Origin: Trichobilharzia szidati
Taxonomy: Eukaryota > Platyhelminthes > Trematoda > Strigeidida > Schistosomatidae
Assembly: GCA_944472155.2 (NCBI GenBank)
Contig: OX235279.1
Location: 58,749,564-58,813,563, forward strand
DNA: 64,000 nt
Reading direction: 5' to 3'
The number at the start of each line of letters is the position of its first letter. Position 1 is the first letter of the stretch. This document shows, in pieces, positions 1 through 12,275 of this stretch. The notes beneath the pieces are model-generated. The model worked only from the letters and a program-made list of their open reading frames with translations, was not told the DNA's origin and did not search any database. The translations under genes and the position numbers were made by a program.

Positions 1-2090
1 ACTTTGAAATATAGAGTTAGAAAGTGTTTTTGTACATGGTGGACAGTGAAGTTCTGTCCCTGGAAAACTCGTTGTGTTAAAATATTTCCGGCAGTGTTTT
101 AGATGCTTACAGATTTAGCGGCTTCGTTAGAAGTTTGTTACCTCTTGCCCCTCTGATTTTAGTCATTTTACGGTATTTTGAAATGGTTTGACTGTTTGGT
201 TAGTGGTAATAAAATATATTTAGTCATGTACACCTCATTCATTTTAAGCTGAATCAATGAATATTGTACGATTGGGTTTCAGTGTTCATTAGCTAACTAA
301 CCTTTGGGTAGTTTATTTAAACATTCTTAAAACTTTTGTCTAACTTCAAATTCATGATACCTGTTACAAATGAAACGTCCATTCTATCCTGCAAATCTTC
401 CAAATTTTTTCCCATTATTTTTTCAGCTAAGATATTCTCTGGGTTTTGATGAATACTAGTTTGATTATAGCTCCAGTAAATCTTCATAATAAAACTGTGT
501 ATACATCAAAATGTTATGAGATGCTCTTCAAAGTTGATTTCATCACATACTAAGGTGCGTGTGAAATCAATCAAATGCCGAAAAAATCAACAGAGTATTA
601 TCAAACTCATTTATTGACAAAGCTGTACAAATGAATTTAAGCATATTTTTCAATATGCATGGATGAATAGCCCTTAGGATACGGATATTATGGTTAATAT
701 CACTAGAATCATAGGCATTTTCATCACCATTATTATTATTTCTTTATTTTGGATTACTTAAACATGCTTTTTACCAATGACTGTGCCAAACTCTTACGCT
801 ATATATATATATATATGCATGTACAAGAGTGCGATATCCTAGTTGTGATTATATAATAAAGTAATTGACGTTAGTCCTGATAGAACAAAGGAAGCACCTC
901 CAGGCAAATAAAATTACATTCAACAGTGGTATTATTATCTTAATACGATATATATACGTTTGCAATCGTCATAAAAACAATAATAGTAATGATAATAGTA
1001 ATAAATTATGTGTAAATAAATAGTAACATCTTCTCAACTTCACAGCTTGAATAAAAAGTAGTAGGATAAATATTTTAAAGGTTGTTCAGTTGGAAACAAA
1101 ACAATACCATAAATTAGCTTTTTCATTCCATAACATGATTATAATGATGGGTACCACATTTGAATTGATGAATTTGATAATCTGATTCAATTATATCTTC
1201 GATGTTTATTTTTCATTTTTTGCGTGGATAAGCTGTGCGTTATTCTGCTAAGTCATATGATCATGTAAATATTAGAAAGTAACAAGAATTCATCAGTAAA
1301 CCAAACAACTTACTAACCAAAATGGGATATATTTACAGTGTATACATGTTCCTTGAAAATTCCTCTATCACTTAAACTGCCTCTGTGTTTATTCATTCAT
1401 ATCCTTCTGTTTATGGCGCATGTGTTACTGACAGTATCTGACTTGTCACTGAGGTAGTTTATGAATAGTAGTATGAATAACGAAAGCCTTTGTTTTCACT
1501 GTGCTTCTTATACGCCTTTACAAGTGGGTGATTCTCACTCACCTATAAGCACATTATTCAGAATCAGTTGTAGCACGAATCTAATTTTATTCTCACTCTA
1601 AAAAATAACTTTCATATGTTCGTAATGCTAAATTCTAAAATGTGGATTTTCTAACAGAAAATACTGAGAAATCTTATAAGCCTACAGAACACGTTAAATG
1701 GTTAGATTATTCAGTATTTATTTGTTGACTGTGAAATTAAATATTCGTTTTAGTAATCAAAGAATACTGGTACTAAAACATTTTTGGATGTAGATTATTA
1801 ACTAGGCATGGATGGAAAGGAATACAGTACTGGTAGTCTGTGACTGAGTACTTTGTTGTTACAAAACACTAATGACTGAATCATTAAATAACAAACATTA
1901 AAACACTGTTACTAAGATGAGATCCTGAAGCCAATCCCATCTCTAGTGTACTTTCATCACTGGTGAAATGTAGGTAAGCGTTGGTTATGTGACTGAGGGA
2001 ACTATTATTCAAAAAATGTAAATGCACATCAAACAAGTTATGAAGTTTTTATCACAAGATAAGCAAAATCTGTCTTATCTCTTATTTTAG
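1..2090 (+). other. Intron sequence upstream of the first ZFHX exon
   Basis: No coding exon is recognised. The exon at 2091 starts after a pyrimidine-rich tract ending in TTATTTTAG (AG at 2089-2090) and its frame is open back to that site, so this stretch is probably the end of an intron of a gene whose 5' exons lie outside the window. It holds a short (TA)n tract near 800-816 and is otherwise AT-rich. Confidence 0.6.
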
Positions 2091-4425
2091 ATTTAAAAGT
2101 AGTATGACAGCCAATGCATTTTTACCACCGAACCGTACAATTGAAGGCAATGTACCCACCGATTGTTTGTATATGTCTAAAGATCTACGTCTGACAGATA
2201 AATGGAAGAACATTGATAAACACCCATTGAATTCAAATATGCAACATATGTCGTCTGATATTCTGTTGCCTAATAACAGTTATGGTTTATGTGGTGCACC
2301 TGTAACACCGATGGAGTTATTTTCACAAATGACAGCTCACTATAAAAACATTTCTGAGAATTTTAGTTATGGTCAGTCAATGGGATTGTTATTATCCTCC
2401 GCAGCATCGAGCACACACACAGCCCATTCCATAGGCATAAACACATCAGAGTCAATAACAAGTTCCCCTCCGCTTCACATTCATCCTGCAGCCCATACTT
2501 CCACTCCTGCTTCAACAAATTTGGAGCTCAAACAACAGATAAGCTCAGTTCATTCACCTTCAAGCCACAAAACAATAAATATAGATGATTTTTTCCACGA
2601 AGTTAATGTGATACCTAATTTACACAGTTTATTGAAGAAACCGCTTGAAATAATGTTGTATGGCAACATCTCGAATATGATTCAGTATAACTGCTCATCA
2701 GAAAATTTATTAGCATTTACCTTAGAGTGTATTGCAAATTACAAGAGTCAATATGATGATATTTACAAAAAGTTTAATAACATTTGGTTTAAATTAGACC
2801 ATTTAAGTGAAGTTCAACTTCTCAAAGGAAGTCCATGCAAATATTGTCGCTATGTTGTTGAAGACGATAACAATAACAGCAGCAACAGTAATGTCGACCA
2901 TGATGCTGATCAAAAAAAAATTCATCGATTTATCCTTGAATCTAGTATGGGATTACATAAACATCTACAACATTCTACGTCGTCCACAGATGAAGGTTCT
3001 ACTCCCCCATCTGATATATTTGTACCTGAACTAATTAGAAAGTTAAACACTCTTTTCTCAAATCCAGCAATTTCTAATTTATTTATTTTATGTTCAGAAG
3101 GTAACTATCATGATATGCACCAGTACAAAGAAGTATCCAGTGATGCACTGGACTCATTATCGGTTACCAAAAAACACTTCCAGTCAGATAACTCCAAAGA
3201 ATTAACGACACATATGGACACAAACGAGACCGAATTGAATGACACCGATTCTCCTGCATCATTTGCAACAGAACAGAAATATATAATGAATAATTATTCA
3301 GCTGCTGATGATACTACTAGTAATGCTGTCGGTAGTACATATGATTCGAATACTCCATTGTTCTCATCAATAATACAATCTGATCAAATAAATTTATTGA
3401 ACAGAGATTTAGAAACCTCATTAACAAACCTTTCATCTAAAATTATAAGTAATAGCGTGTGTTTTGATAAGTCTGACGTTCTGTCAAACTATGCAACAAA
3501 CACTACCAATAACATTGTTGATAATGATGTTAGTGACATAGACAGTAAAATGCATTTACCTTTAGCTGATACCTCCCTAAATTCTATAAAAGATTATAAC
3601 ATGAATGATTCTACAAATCTTTTGCATAAACTATACTTGAAAGCTCAACAAGAACAACATAAACTCTTCCTACAGCACGGGCAACAACAAAATTTGGAAC
3701 AGCAGAACCCATCTGGGACTTCGCAAAAACGAAGTCGCACACGCTTAAGTGAGACTCAACTGAGCATTTTACGTTCTTACTTTGACATCAGTAATTCACC
3801 ATCAGATGAGAAGATACGTGAAATCTGTGTAAAAACTGGATTACAAGAGAAAGTTGTTAAACACTGGTTTCGTAATACCTTATTTAAAGAACGTCAAAAG
3901 AATAAAGATAATCCATATAACTTTGCTATTCCCCCGAGCACAAGTTTAAATCTAGAAGAATATGAGAAAACTGGTAGAATAGAAGTTCATTCAACAATGT
4001 CAATGAAACCACATAATCAGCAGCAACAAGAACAGCAAAAGCAGCAGCAGTTTTATTCAAACGGTGAACAGTACAATAAACAAATAAGTGATGATTCCCT
4101 ATATGAATCTAATTCATCGGATGTAGTAACTTCCAATGTTAGTACAACAACTCGAAATCATACCACTCATCTAGATAGTATTTCTTACACAAAGAACAGT
4201 GATAAGACATGTGACGACTCTTATATGATACCGGCTCATTCAGTAAATGAATATTCAAATATAAAATCACCGAATTCTTCAATAAAACAAGTGAATTCAA
4301 CAGTTAAGCGATCCTGCGAAATTGAATTGTCATCTTTTACAGAAACCGACAACACGAAGTCACACAGTCATCATAAGCGCTCCCGTTTAAATGAAGACTC
4401 TCAGTCTTTGAGTATGAATGATGAG
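2091..4425 (+). CDS. zfhx: ZFHX/zfh-2-type zinc finger homeobox protein, internal exon with homeodomain 1
   Basis: Large internal exon of a nuclear DNA-binding transcription regulator of the ZFHX3/ZFHX4/zfh-2 family. Numbering from the ATG at 2104, a homeodomain occupies about residues 542-601 (bases 3727-3906). Its recognition helix reads [17 protein letters not shown] and is followed by PYNF and [15 protein letters not shown], a tail typical of ZFHX homeodomain 1. Residues 245-290 resemble a C2H2 finger (CKYC, then H285 and H290), but 36 residues rich in Asn, Ser and Asp separate the Cys and His pairs. The rest is Ser/Thr/Asn-rich and has a Gln-rich run after the homeodomain. The frame is open from the acceptor (AG 2089-2090); the donor GTAAGT starts at 4426 and leaves phase 0. 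The ATG at 2104 is probably internal. Reading past the donor stops after two codons, which supports splicing there. The family call is firm; the choice among paralogues is not. Confidence 0.9.
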
Positions 4426-4596
4426 GTAAGTTAATAAATACATTGATAACATGAACTGAAACCTCAGGGTTTGTTTAGTGTTAATTAAAACTTAGAGTTT
4501 TGCATGTATGCTGTAAGAGAAAACAAATGAGTCAAAGTGGCCCATAGAATTATGATTTAAAATCTGACTAGTTAAGCATATATATATATATATACT

Positions 4597-4820
4597 AGTG
4601 CGCCGGTAACACAGCGGTAGAATGCTCGCCAATCACGCAGGTGTTTTGGAGTTCGATCCCCGGCTGACGCATTCCTCTACCTCACTAAGCCGGTAATAAG
4701 ACTAGCAATGAGAGAAGGTTGGGCATGAGGCTAGCAACCCCATCCCGTAAAAATAAATATCACTGCTACCGAAACTTCAAGCCTCTGGCTTGGAGCGACT
4801 GGGAACGTAAGGGAATAGAA
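4597..4820 (+). mobile_element. tRNA-derived SINE, family A, with RTE-like body
   Basis: The head is tRNA-like: GCGCCGGTAACACAGCGGTA, then a B-box-type GAGTTCGATCC near 4650. The body contains GGTTGGGCATGAGGCTAGCA and, about 45 bases later, CTGCTACCGAAACTTCAA. A second copy lies on the minus strand at 46915-47157 with the same head, body and GGGAACGTAA tail. The body resembles the 5' end of the RTE LINE copies at 31099 and 55150. It sits in the ZFHX intron beside a (TA)n tract, so target duplications cannot be read reliably. Confidence 0.8.
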
Positions 4821-5592
4821 ATATATATACATATATTGTCTGAAATTTATACATTAGTTTAAAAGGAAGGAATAAAACAAGGTAAGCATAAAAATTAGTT
4901 AAGGCTATTGTTTACATCACCAGAATGTTTCAAAAAATGTGATGAATAATCAAAATGTAAGTAGGTGGGTGTGTGAAGATTATTGACAAAGGTTACGTGA
5001 TATGAAAGACACGCAGAAAAATAGGAAGTTATTGAAAAGAGACTATTTACCGAACTATTTGTTCTTAATTTCTGGAACTGACAAGAATTATGTCCCGGTG
5101 TAGCTAATTGTTCTGAGCATCAGATTTCAAACCAGTAGGATAATGATTTGAAGTTTATTCCATAGATTATATGTGAGTGGTAAAGTGGTGCACTATTTTA
5201 GAGTAAGCCATTGCAGATTATTTCTTAGGGAAATAATTGAAATTCTGATTTCCTGAAAGACGATTTGAAAACATGTCCAGCTCTTATTTCAAACTCTTAT
5301 ATTGCCGAATTTCATTATCTTGTTATTTTAGCGAACCATAGTAATGTTTGTTGACCTGTCTTCAGTAAACTGGAGGAAATAAAGAGATAAATCAATTTTG
5401 TACTACGTATAATCACTATAAACTCAAGAAGAATAACCTCTTATTTCACGCTTACTGAGAAAAATAGAAAATCATGACAAAATCACTCTGAAACATGTGA
5501 ACAACTAACTGACTGGGGTTAGATTATTTGTTTTATGTCAATTATTCCTCTAGAAGGAAAAACTTCTGTTTTAAGTTCATTCAACACTAGTT

Positions 5593-5631
5593 TATATATA
5601 TATATATATATATGGAGAGAGAGAGAGAGAG
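5593..5631. repeat. (TA)n followed by (GA)n microsatellite
   Basis: About ten TA units are followed directly by about nine GA units, inside the ZFHX intron. Confidence 0.9.
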
Positions 5632-6296
5632 TAAGTATTTGAAAACAAGGAACATCGGGTATTGGTACATTTTAACATTGACAGTAGATATGAATCAACA
5701 TTGAATGTTGATCAATGCAACTAATCATAAATCCTAGATTTCGGTCAAGATATGTTGACATTGCACTGAACTTTGTTTGGTAAATATATTAACATCCAAT
5801 CACTTTGATAATGTAAACCCGAAGTTTTTGTATTTGTAAATTTGGGAATTCGGTTCTAAAACACGTAGATTCTGAGTTCATGGGAAATTTTAAATTGATC
5901 AGAGTTGCAACGTCATCATGCTAAATGTAACAATTGAAGCAAGATTTAGATCGAGGCACAAACTCCTACCGACTTTATAGCTATTAACACAAGTATTTTA
6001 CCAAAAGTTAGTTTGATTGTTTTCACTTCCTCCTTCACTCTGTTGATATGCTGGACTTAAAATTATTGTCTTATTTTCCAAATATACAGAGCAGTAAACA
6101 GAACAGTTACAAGCTTAATTAGATATCACATTACATATGAAGAATTCTAATATTCTAATTTTTCTTTATTATTTCTAGTGACAACTTTATGTCAGTCAGA
6201 CATTTATAGTCATATCAAAAATAGATACATCGTGCAGTGCGAACAAAACTCAACAGTTAGAAGTTAACTCGAAGTGTTTTTTTTTGTTTTCCTTAG

Positions 6297-7523
6297 ATGC
6301 AGGAGTCAGTGCTACCAACTGATGAAAAAGATATGATTCAGAATTACAAAAGGAATTCACGCTCAACGGAATCATCAACAGAGAATGTAGACGGCGATAC
6401 ACATTCATTTGCCATAGTAGATAATTCAAATAATTCACAGGAATCACCTCCCTCCATTACTTCCGAGAGTTCTCCGTCTATATCTGAAGCTCCTTTATCT
6501 CCTAGAATACCATTTGTTCCTGACCTAGACAATCCTCAAAGTGTGATAGCTGCACTCATCCGTCTTGGTAATCATAATCAGATTCAGCAGCAGCAACCAC
6601 AGTATAATCAGCGGCAGTCCATTTACGACTGTGAAAATAGATTAAATAATCTATGGGAACTTCAGTATCTTCCGTCATCGGTTGTTCCTTGTCTAACTAA
6701 TAATAACGATATGTACACAGATACAAGTAAATTACACTATCACATTGCAGCACTAATGAATGCATCTATGGCTACAAGTCTGTCAAAATTTCAGACAACT
6801 TCAGAATCTAATGAAGCACCTTTAGATTTGAGCTCCAAAACATCTCTACAAACAGTGATCAACTCTGGAGACGATAATATTTGTAAGACTGATCTATCTT
6901 CCAATGAACACAATATTCATGCTGCCGACAATGAAGTGAATAATGATTGTAATGCTGTCAACCAAGACAGTTTTGTCTCCATGCCATCCCTTATTCAAAC
7001 AGAGCGTGTTTCCAGTGTCTATCACTCAACAAGCACAACCTCCAGTTCCAATGGTGGACGTAGGAATAGGACCAGTATTACAGCACTTCAGTCTAGGTGC
7101 ATGCATTCAATATATAATTATCATAAAACACCATCAGTGCATGAATGTGACAGATTAGGTGAAATTATTGGTCTATCTCGACGTGTTGTTCAAGTATGGT
7201 TTCAGAACCAACGTGCAAAGGAAAAGAAAATGGCACGTGTGACTTCGGGACAATTTGGTTTCTCAGTTAATTCATCCCCAACAATAACAGAAAAGTTATC
7301 TCCAACTGATACTAGCAGTATGGATTCAAATTATTGTCATATTTGTTCAGTATCTATTCAGAAATCAGATCTATCAAGCAATACCGGATTCATTAATCAA
7401 CAAATGACAAATAGTAATAGTCAATCTGGCAGTTTCGTATCACACGCTTCATTCGTTGACCATTTGTTTTCACCTATTCACCTGAAAAAGTTAATACGTT
7501 GGTGCACAATGGATACAAGTTAG
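6297..7523 (+). CDS. zfhx: ZFHX/zfh-2-type homeobox protein, terminal exon with homeodomain 4 and C-terminal finger
   Basis: Terminal exon, read in phase 0 from the acceptor TTAG at 6293-6296 to a TAG at 7521. It encodes 408 residues. A second homeodomain lies at about exon residues 255-314: KTPSVHECDRLGEIIGL is followed by SRRVVQVWFQNQRAKEKK, which matches the last ZFHX homeodomain and not the first. Residues 347-395 form the C2H2 finger that follows that homeodomain in the family (CHIC, then DHLFSPIH). Here 38 residues separate C350 and H389, where a dozen or so is usual, because of a Ser/Asn-rich insert. PLDLS at residues 175-179 (6819-6833) fits the CtBP corepressor-binding consensus. The remainder is Ser-rich. 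The two middle homeodomains of vertebrate ZFHX proteins are not found in either exon. Splicing to the exon ending at 4425 is inferred from phase and sites. Confidence 0.9.
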   Translation: MQESVLPTDEKDMIQNYKRNSRSTESSTENVDGDTHSFAIVDNSNNSQESPPSITSESSPSISEAPLSPRIPFVPDLDNPQSVIAALIRLGNHNQIQQQQPQYNQRQSIYDCENRLNNLWELQYLPSSVVPCLTNNNDMYTDTSKLHYHIAALMNASMATSLSKFQTTSESNEAPLDLSSKTSLQTVINSGDDNICKTDLSSNEHNIHAADNEVNNDCNAVNQDSFVSMPSLIQTERVSSVYHSTSTTSSSNGGRRNRTSITALQSRCMHSIYNYHKTPSVHECDRLGEIIGLSRRVVQVWFQNQRAKEKKMARVTSGQFGFSVNSSPTITEKLSPTDTSSMDSNYCHICSVSIQKSDLSSNTGFINQQMTNSNSQSGSFVSHASFVDHLFSPIHLKKLIRWCTMDTS

Positions 7524-8269
7524 CTGAATTCTGTAATCATCACTCTAACTGTGTATACACTTTCTTATCCTGTCCATCTCATTTAATTTTAGTCAGTCCT
7601 TCCTTTTTTGATTTCTTTAAACAGTACTCTATAGATTAAAATACTGAGTTGGTAAAACTTTAATACTTTTGATTTTCCTTTTCTTCTAATAAGTATTTAA
7701 CATTTTTCACTTATCACAATGTATTTAAAAAGAAGGGAAATTGATGTTAACTTGTTTATTTTCATTCCATTCTCTTTTTCATCGGCTTCCCTAAATTCAT
7801 CCGATAATTTCAATGGACACTCAATTATTTATTTGTTTTTACCTTTTGAACTGTTTTAATACTTTCGGAAAAATCCATGCGAAACAAAATGGACTTGTTT
7901 TGTGAACGAAGTCTCAGAAAAGGAATTTTTCTGAACAGATGAGCATAATATTTATAATTACCCCCCTTTCTGATTATTCATAGGAAAAATATTTTAAAAA
8001 GTAAATGTTCATTATTTCGGTTACTGAACTTTTGTTATTGTGAATGAATTTGTATATACTGCTGGGTATTGAATGCAGCGTGTATATACATACAAATAAT
8101 AATAATAACCATGAAAATTCAGAAGTAAAGAAGTTTGTTCAAACTGTTGAGTTCAGGCTGTGACGAATTGATTTAGTTAGTCAAAGTACACTTGAAATCC
8201 TGTGCACTTTTTGTAGTTATTTTTTTTCGCATAAGGGGAATTCTCTATGGCCCAACAACTGGAAATAAA
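7524..8269 (+). other. Probable 3' UTR of the ZFHX gene
   Basis: AT-rich noncoding sequence after the stop codon. Candidate poly(A) signals are ATTAAA at 7635-7640 and AATAAA at 8264-8269; which one is used cannot be told from sequence. Confidence 0.45.
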
Positions 8270-10276
8270 TTCATTTATTGTTCGACATAGAATTTATTGT
8301 TGGCAAATAAATTACGGAATGTGGTCTACTCATGAGAATACTTGAAAATGATGACAGTTTGTTATACGAATATAATTGTAGGAGAAAGAACTTGAACCCA
8401 TTGACAAAGACAAAGACAGATGAGGTGATACTATTACAGCTGGAAATCTATTTGAGGAAAATAATTAAAATGGTTACCAATGTCGATAATGAAATGAATA
8501 TATGGGATCCATAATTATCATTTCAAATCATGTCACCGAAAGCTTCCGTTCATAGTTTCTTTATAATGTCGAGAGTTTGATTTATTCAGTTGACACGTGT
8601 ACAACATATGTGTATTTTAAAGTTTATGAACCCTTTTTGGATTTCAGCGTGGATTTTCACTGCTTCCTTCAAATCCATTTCTGCTTACTGAAGACGGTGG
8701 AGGTAGAGTAAAATATGTCTAAGTAATCTCAGTTGAGTTTCACAACTTCGACGAATTCTGCTGAACTTCACTAAAGCCCATTCCCAAAAAAGCAATCAAA
8801 ACTAAGAAAAGCCCATTACCAAAGACATGCGTGTTCTATTCAAATTCAGCCTTACTGACTAAGACATATGGAAGTAAAGCAAGACTACATAATGCGACTG
8901 TTCTTCAAGAGAGAGAGAGAAAGGGGAATAAATAATTCTAGGATTACTTAATCGCTTAGCTAATAAAGTGTAGTTTGCGAGCCACACTAAAGGAAGATGA
9001 AATTAACGCCATAAGGTGTTGTCAAAGGGCAAAAAAATGTATTTATTACATCATTTTGTTATCTTCTGAGCTCAGTTTTTATCACTAGACTCGAGATCAG
9101 AAGCGTAAGCTCAACATTATTTTTAGTTGCTTCACCAACTCCAAAATCTTTCTTATATGATTTACATATTATATAAAAAGACGGGAAGTAATCCACTATC
9201 ACCACTTGTATTTCGTTACTAACTGAACTAACTACGGTTTAGTCCAACTTTAGTTAGGAGATTTTTGTAGGATTATCTGGTTTCATTTATGAAAGGAGGT
9301 TACTTAGTATGCATCAAACAGCTGTTTGATTCTACAGTGGAGCTTCTTCGAGGCGTATACTGACAAGAATTCGTTATGGAGAATATCTTTACATCATCCA
9401 AATCTTCATGAACCACCCGTTTAACAGTAATTCAGCACTTATCAATGGCTGATCACACGGTGAATTTACCGAATTTTAAGTAGAAAATCCTGAAAGTGAC
9501 AGACCAGTAAAAAAGCTGTCAGTTTTTATTCACACTAAGCACTGAAGAGGTTTTATGCCGTTTACTCACATAACCTCCAGATAGTTTCGCTGGCAAATTT
9601 TATGTTCTTTAATACATGTGATCTCTCTGTGTTAATCATTTACCGAACAGTTCACGTTTCGAATATTTGGAAAGACTTTTCAACACATTTCTAGCTTTAC
9701 TGAAGAATACTAAATATTACTAATATAATCAATGTTTTGTAGAACACTTAAAGAAGTAGTACACTGTTCATCAGAAGGAATCTTTGCTGATGGTAACTAG
9801 TCTGATGATAAAAGTGTTTGGTATTGTTTTTAGTTATATCACTTGCTACTATCACAGTCTGACTACCACCAAGTTATGCTGTTTTATTTAGCGTCATCAG
9901 TATGCATTACCAATGGGAGTTTTGTTACAAATATATGTGTACTCACTTCCTCAACATAAAGTATAATAATTAGTCGAAAACTGACATGTAACTCAGAGTT
10001 TTGCATGCACTGATAACTGGGAAATTAACAGTGTAGATTATATTTTTATGATACAGATAGATTAGTTTCTCTGATTTTGAATTGTAGTTTAAACTAAGGT
10101 TTTAATGAACTTTAGGATAGAGTAGTGCTGAAATTACTGTCACATAGTTTTTGCAGTAGATCACAGACGATTTCCAAGTAATGTATAATAGTTTTGGTAA
10201 TTTGAAGTTACTTTTGTTGATTAAATTGTCGGTAAGAATGACATGCTAGTAATTAAGATGTTTCTAATTCACACCT

Positions 10277-10318
<42 letters not shown>

Positions 10319-11640
10319 CACTAATACTACTACTGCTATTACTAATACTAATACCACGACTGTTACTATGGTGGTGTGATACAGACAGTGTGCTCCAATG
10401 AAATATGATTCTCACATATTCCCACAGTTCAGTGCTGCGTTAGCAAGAGAATACTATGTATATTTGATCATTCTGTTTCATGGCATTTAATGTAGACCAA
10501 AATCACACGCTCAGTGATTGGTTAACGAATTTAAACTGAATGTATATAAACAGAGGTTTGATTAATGAAAAATATACTTTGGCTTTCGTGTCTTGCTTTC
10601 TGTTGTTACACTACTACTATTACTCCCCGGTATTATCAGCGTACAACACTGTTTCGAGAAGTAAATGTCAAGTCTTATCAGTTATGAAAATCTTCATTAT
10701 TTAATGTTAATCAGTTGAATCTCCAAAATAGAAAAGTTAAGGATTCATTTCATAAGAAGAAACAAAGTTATTAAGTTACTGATTATTTCTACAAAGTATG
10801 CTTTCAAATGTTGCAGACTGAAGCGATAGTCAAATTCAATTTCAAACGAGTCTTTTGATAATCATAATCGTTCATATGACGATGAAGTTTTCGTTCAAAA
10901 CTTAATCTTACACAGAATGATGCTTAACACATATTTTTATGCTATTTCAAGGAATACCTAGTAAAATATTGAAGATATCAGTATCTTGACAATAATAATA
11001 ATATCTTTAAATTAATAACTTTTTACAGACCATTGTCGCAAACATTGAAATGCACACGCAGGCACACACACACGTAAAAATGCAGTTCGCACTCTTATTT
11101 ACTGTATAAACTAAGAAGCAGTATTTCAAATCATCATGTCTAAGTTATTCTTGCTCCCTCCCCTAAACTTTTTTTTCATTTCACAGTTAACTAAATAATC
11201 ATCATTTCAGAATATTTGCTTACAAAAAATATAATAAAAATAAATCATTTTTTTATTACTATGTACTCATGATTATACAAAGATAAATAGATCGAATTGA
11301 AAACTAAATGTTTGTATTTTGATTGCATATCTACACATCTATGTGTAAAAGTTACCTTTCAGTTTCAGCTTTCAATTACGATTAAATTAAGATGGACAAA
11401 GACACCGTTTGACAAAAACAACACATTTTGTTGTAATAACGAAAGTAAATGTATACTGAGTTGTGAAAGATTTAGTAGCTTCATTTTGTTATTATTGTTT
11501 TGTAGATAATTGAATTCAAAGAGATTTAACTTATTATGCATAATAAAAATTCTAGTAAGCATATATATATATATACTGAATGAAATCAGTACCTACTGAG
11601 CAACATCAATTCGCCATAACAAATAAGTAGTGAAATCAAC
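8270..11640. other. Intergenic, no gene recognised
   Basis: Only short spurious reading frames. Contains the (TAC)14 microsatellite. The stretch from about 10370 to 10640 has a TATATAAACAG-type box and could be an old solo LTR, but no second copy or clear ends are visible. Confidence 0.5.
10277..10318. repeat. (TAC)14 microsatellite
   Basis: Fourteen uninterrupted TAC units, followed by degenerate TAC/AAT-type units to about 10370. Confidence 0.95.
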
Positions 11641-11649
11641 AATACATTA

Positions 11650-12275
11650 GGACTCATTATAATAAAGGTTTTTTATATTTCCCAATGAATGAAAAACAAA
11701 ACGATGTTTACTGACGTTTCACTGTTTAGTGCTAATAGCTTTATCAAAGTATTATTAAACCGGAATTTACAAAATCTCAGCTTATATACAACAACTTAAT
11801 CATCGTTCCTCAGTATGGGGTCATTTTTCCGTTGTCAAATTGGCCAATCGGTAAACATAACAAGGCCAGGTGTAGATTGTTGGATTTGATAAGTGTGTAA
11901 AATTATAAAAGCAGCGCGTTTACATAATGAAATTGCTTATCACATTCGTGTTGATTTTGTCACTTCATTAAGGAGGGAAGTGTTGTAACCAGGTCAAATT
12001 CTGTTTCAGTCCACCATCCCTATTCAGACAATTTGGGTTCCACTTGATATGGAGTGCTTCTGATACTAGACGTTCTCTGTGATTTCTGAAATTTTTCTGC
12101 ATTATTTCAGTATTGTCAAAATCAATTTTGTGGCCTGATTCTATGGCTGATGATCTTTCAACCTTTTTAGTTCAAATGGATTTCTCGGTGGTTGAACAGA
12201 TTCTCTACAGTGTTCATTTCTTCTGATTTTGATTTCTCAAGATGTTTTCTTCGATGTATACCGCATCACGTTCCA
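11650..12275 (-). mobile_element. Decayed 3' end of a Penelope-like element
   Basis: Read on the minus strand, 12130-11968 encodes a PLE-type C-terminus: SSAIESGHKIDFDN, then RERLVSEALHIKWN and a tail ending LQHFPP before a stop at 11970-11968. Upstream the frame is broken by stops. Downstream lies a terminal segment with TTAGCACTAAACAGTGAAAC and CGTCAGTAAAC, the counterpart of GTGCTCGAAACGTCATCAG in the PLE at 50374-53658. The element is 5'-truncated: no reverse transcriptase is visible. Same family type as the intact PLE, but a clearly different and older lineage. Confidence 0.7.

Larger units (their letters stand above)
4426..6296 (+). other. ZFHX intron
   Basis: Bounded by GTAAGT at 4426 and a T-rich tract ending CCTTAG at 6296; it joins two phase-0 exons. 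It holds a tRNA-derived SINE (4597-4820) and a (TA)n(GA)n tract. I see no hidden homeodomain exon in it. Confidence 0.8.

Noticed and set aside
4597..4670. Functional tRNA genes at the SINE heads (also 38058, 47157 and 60230)
   Set aside because: Promoter-box words are present but the sequences do not close into a tRNA cloverleaf and run on into repeat bodies.
10370..10640. Solo LTR
   Set aside because: TATA-like and 3'-processing-like features exist, but no second copy, clear TG...CA ends or target duplication could be found.
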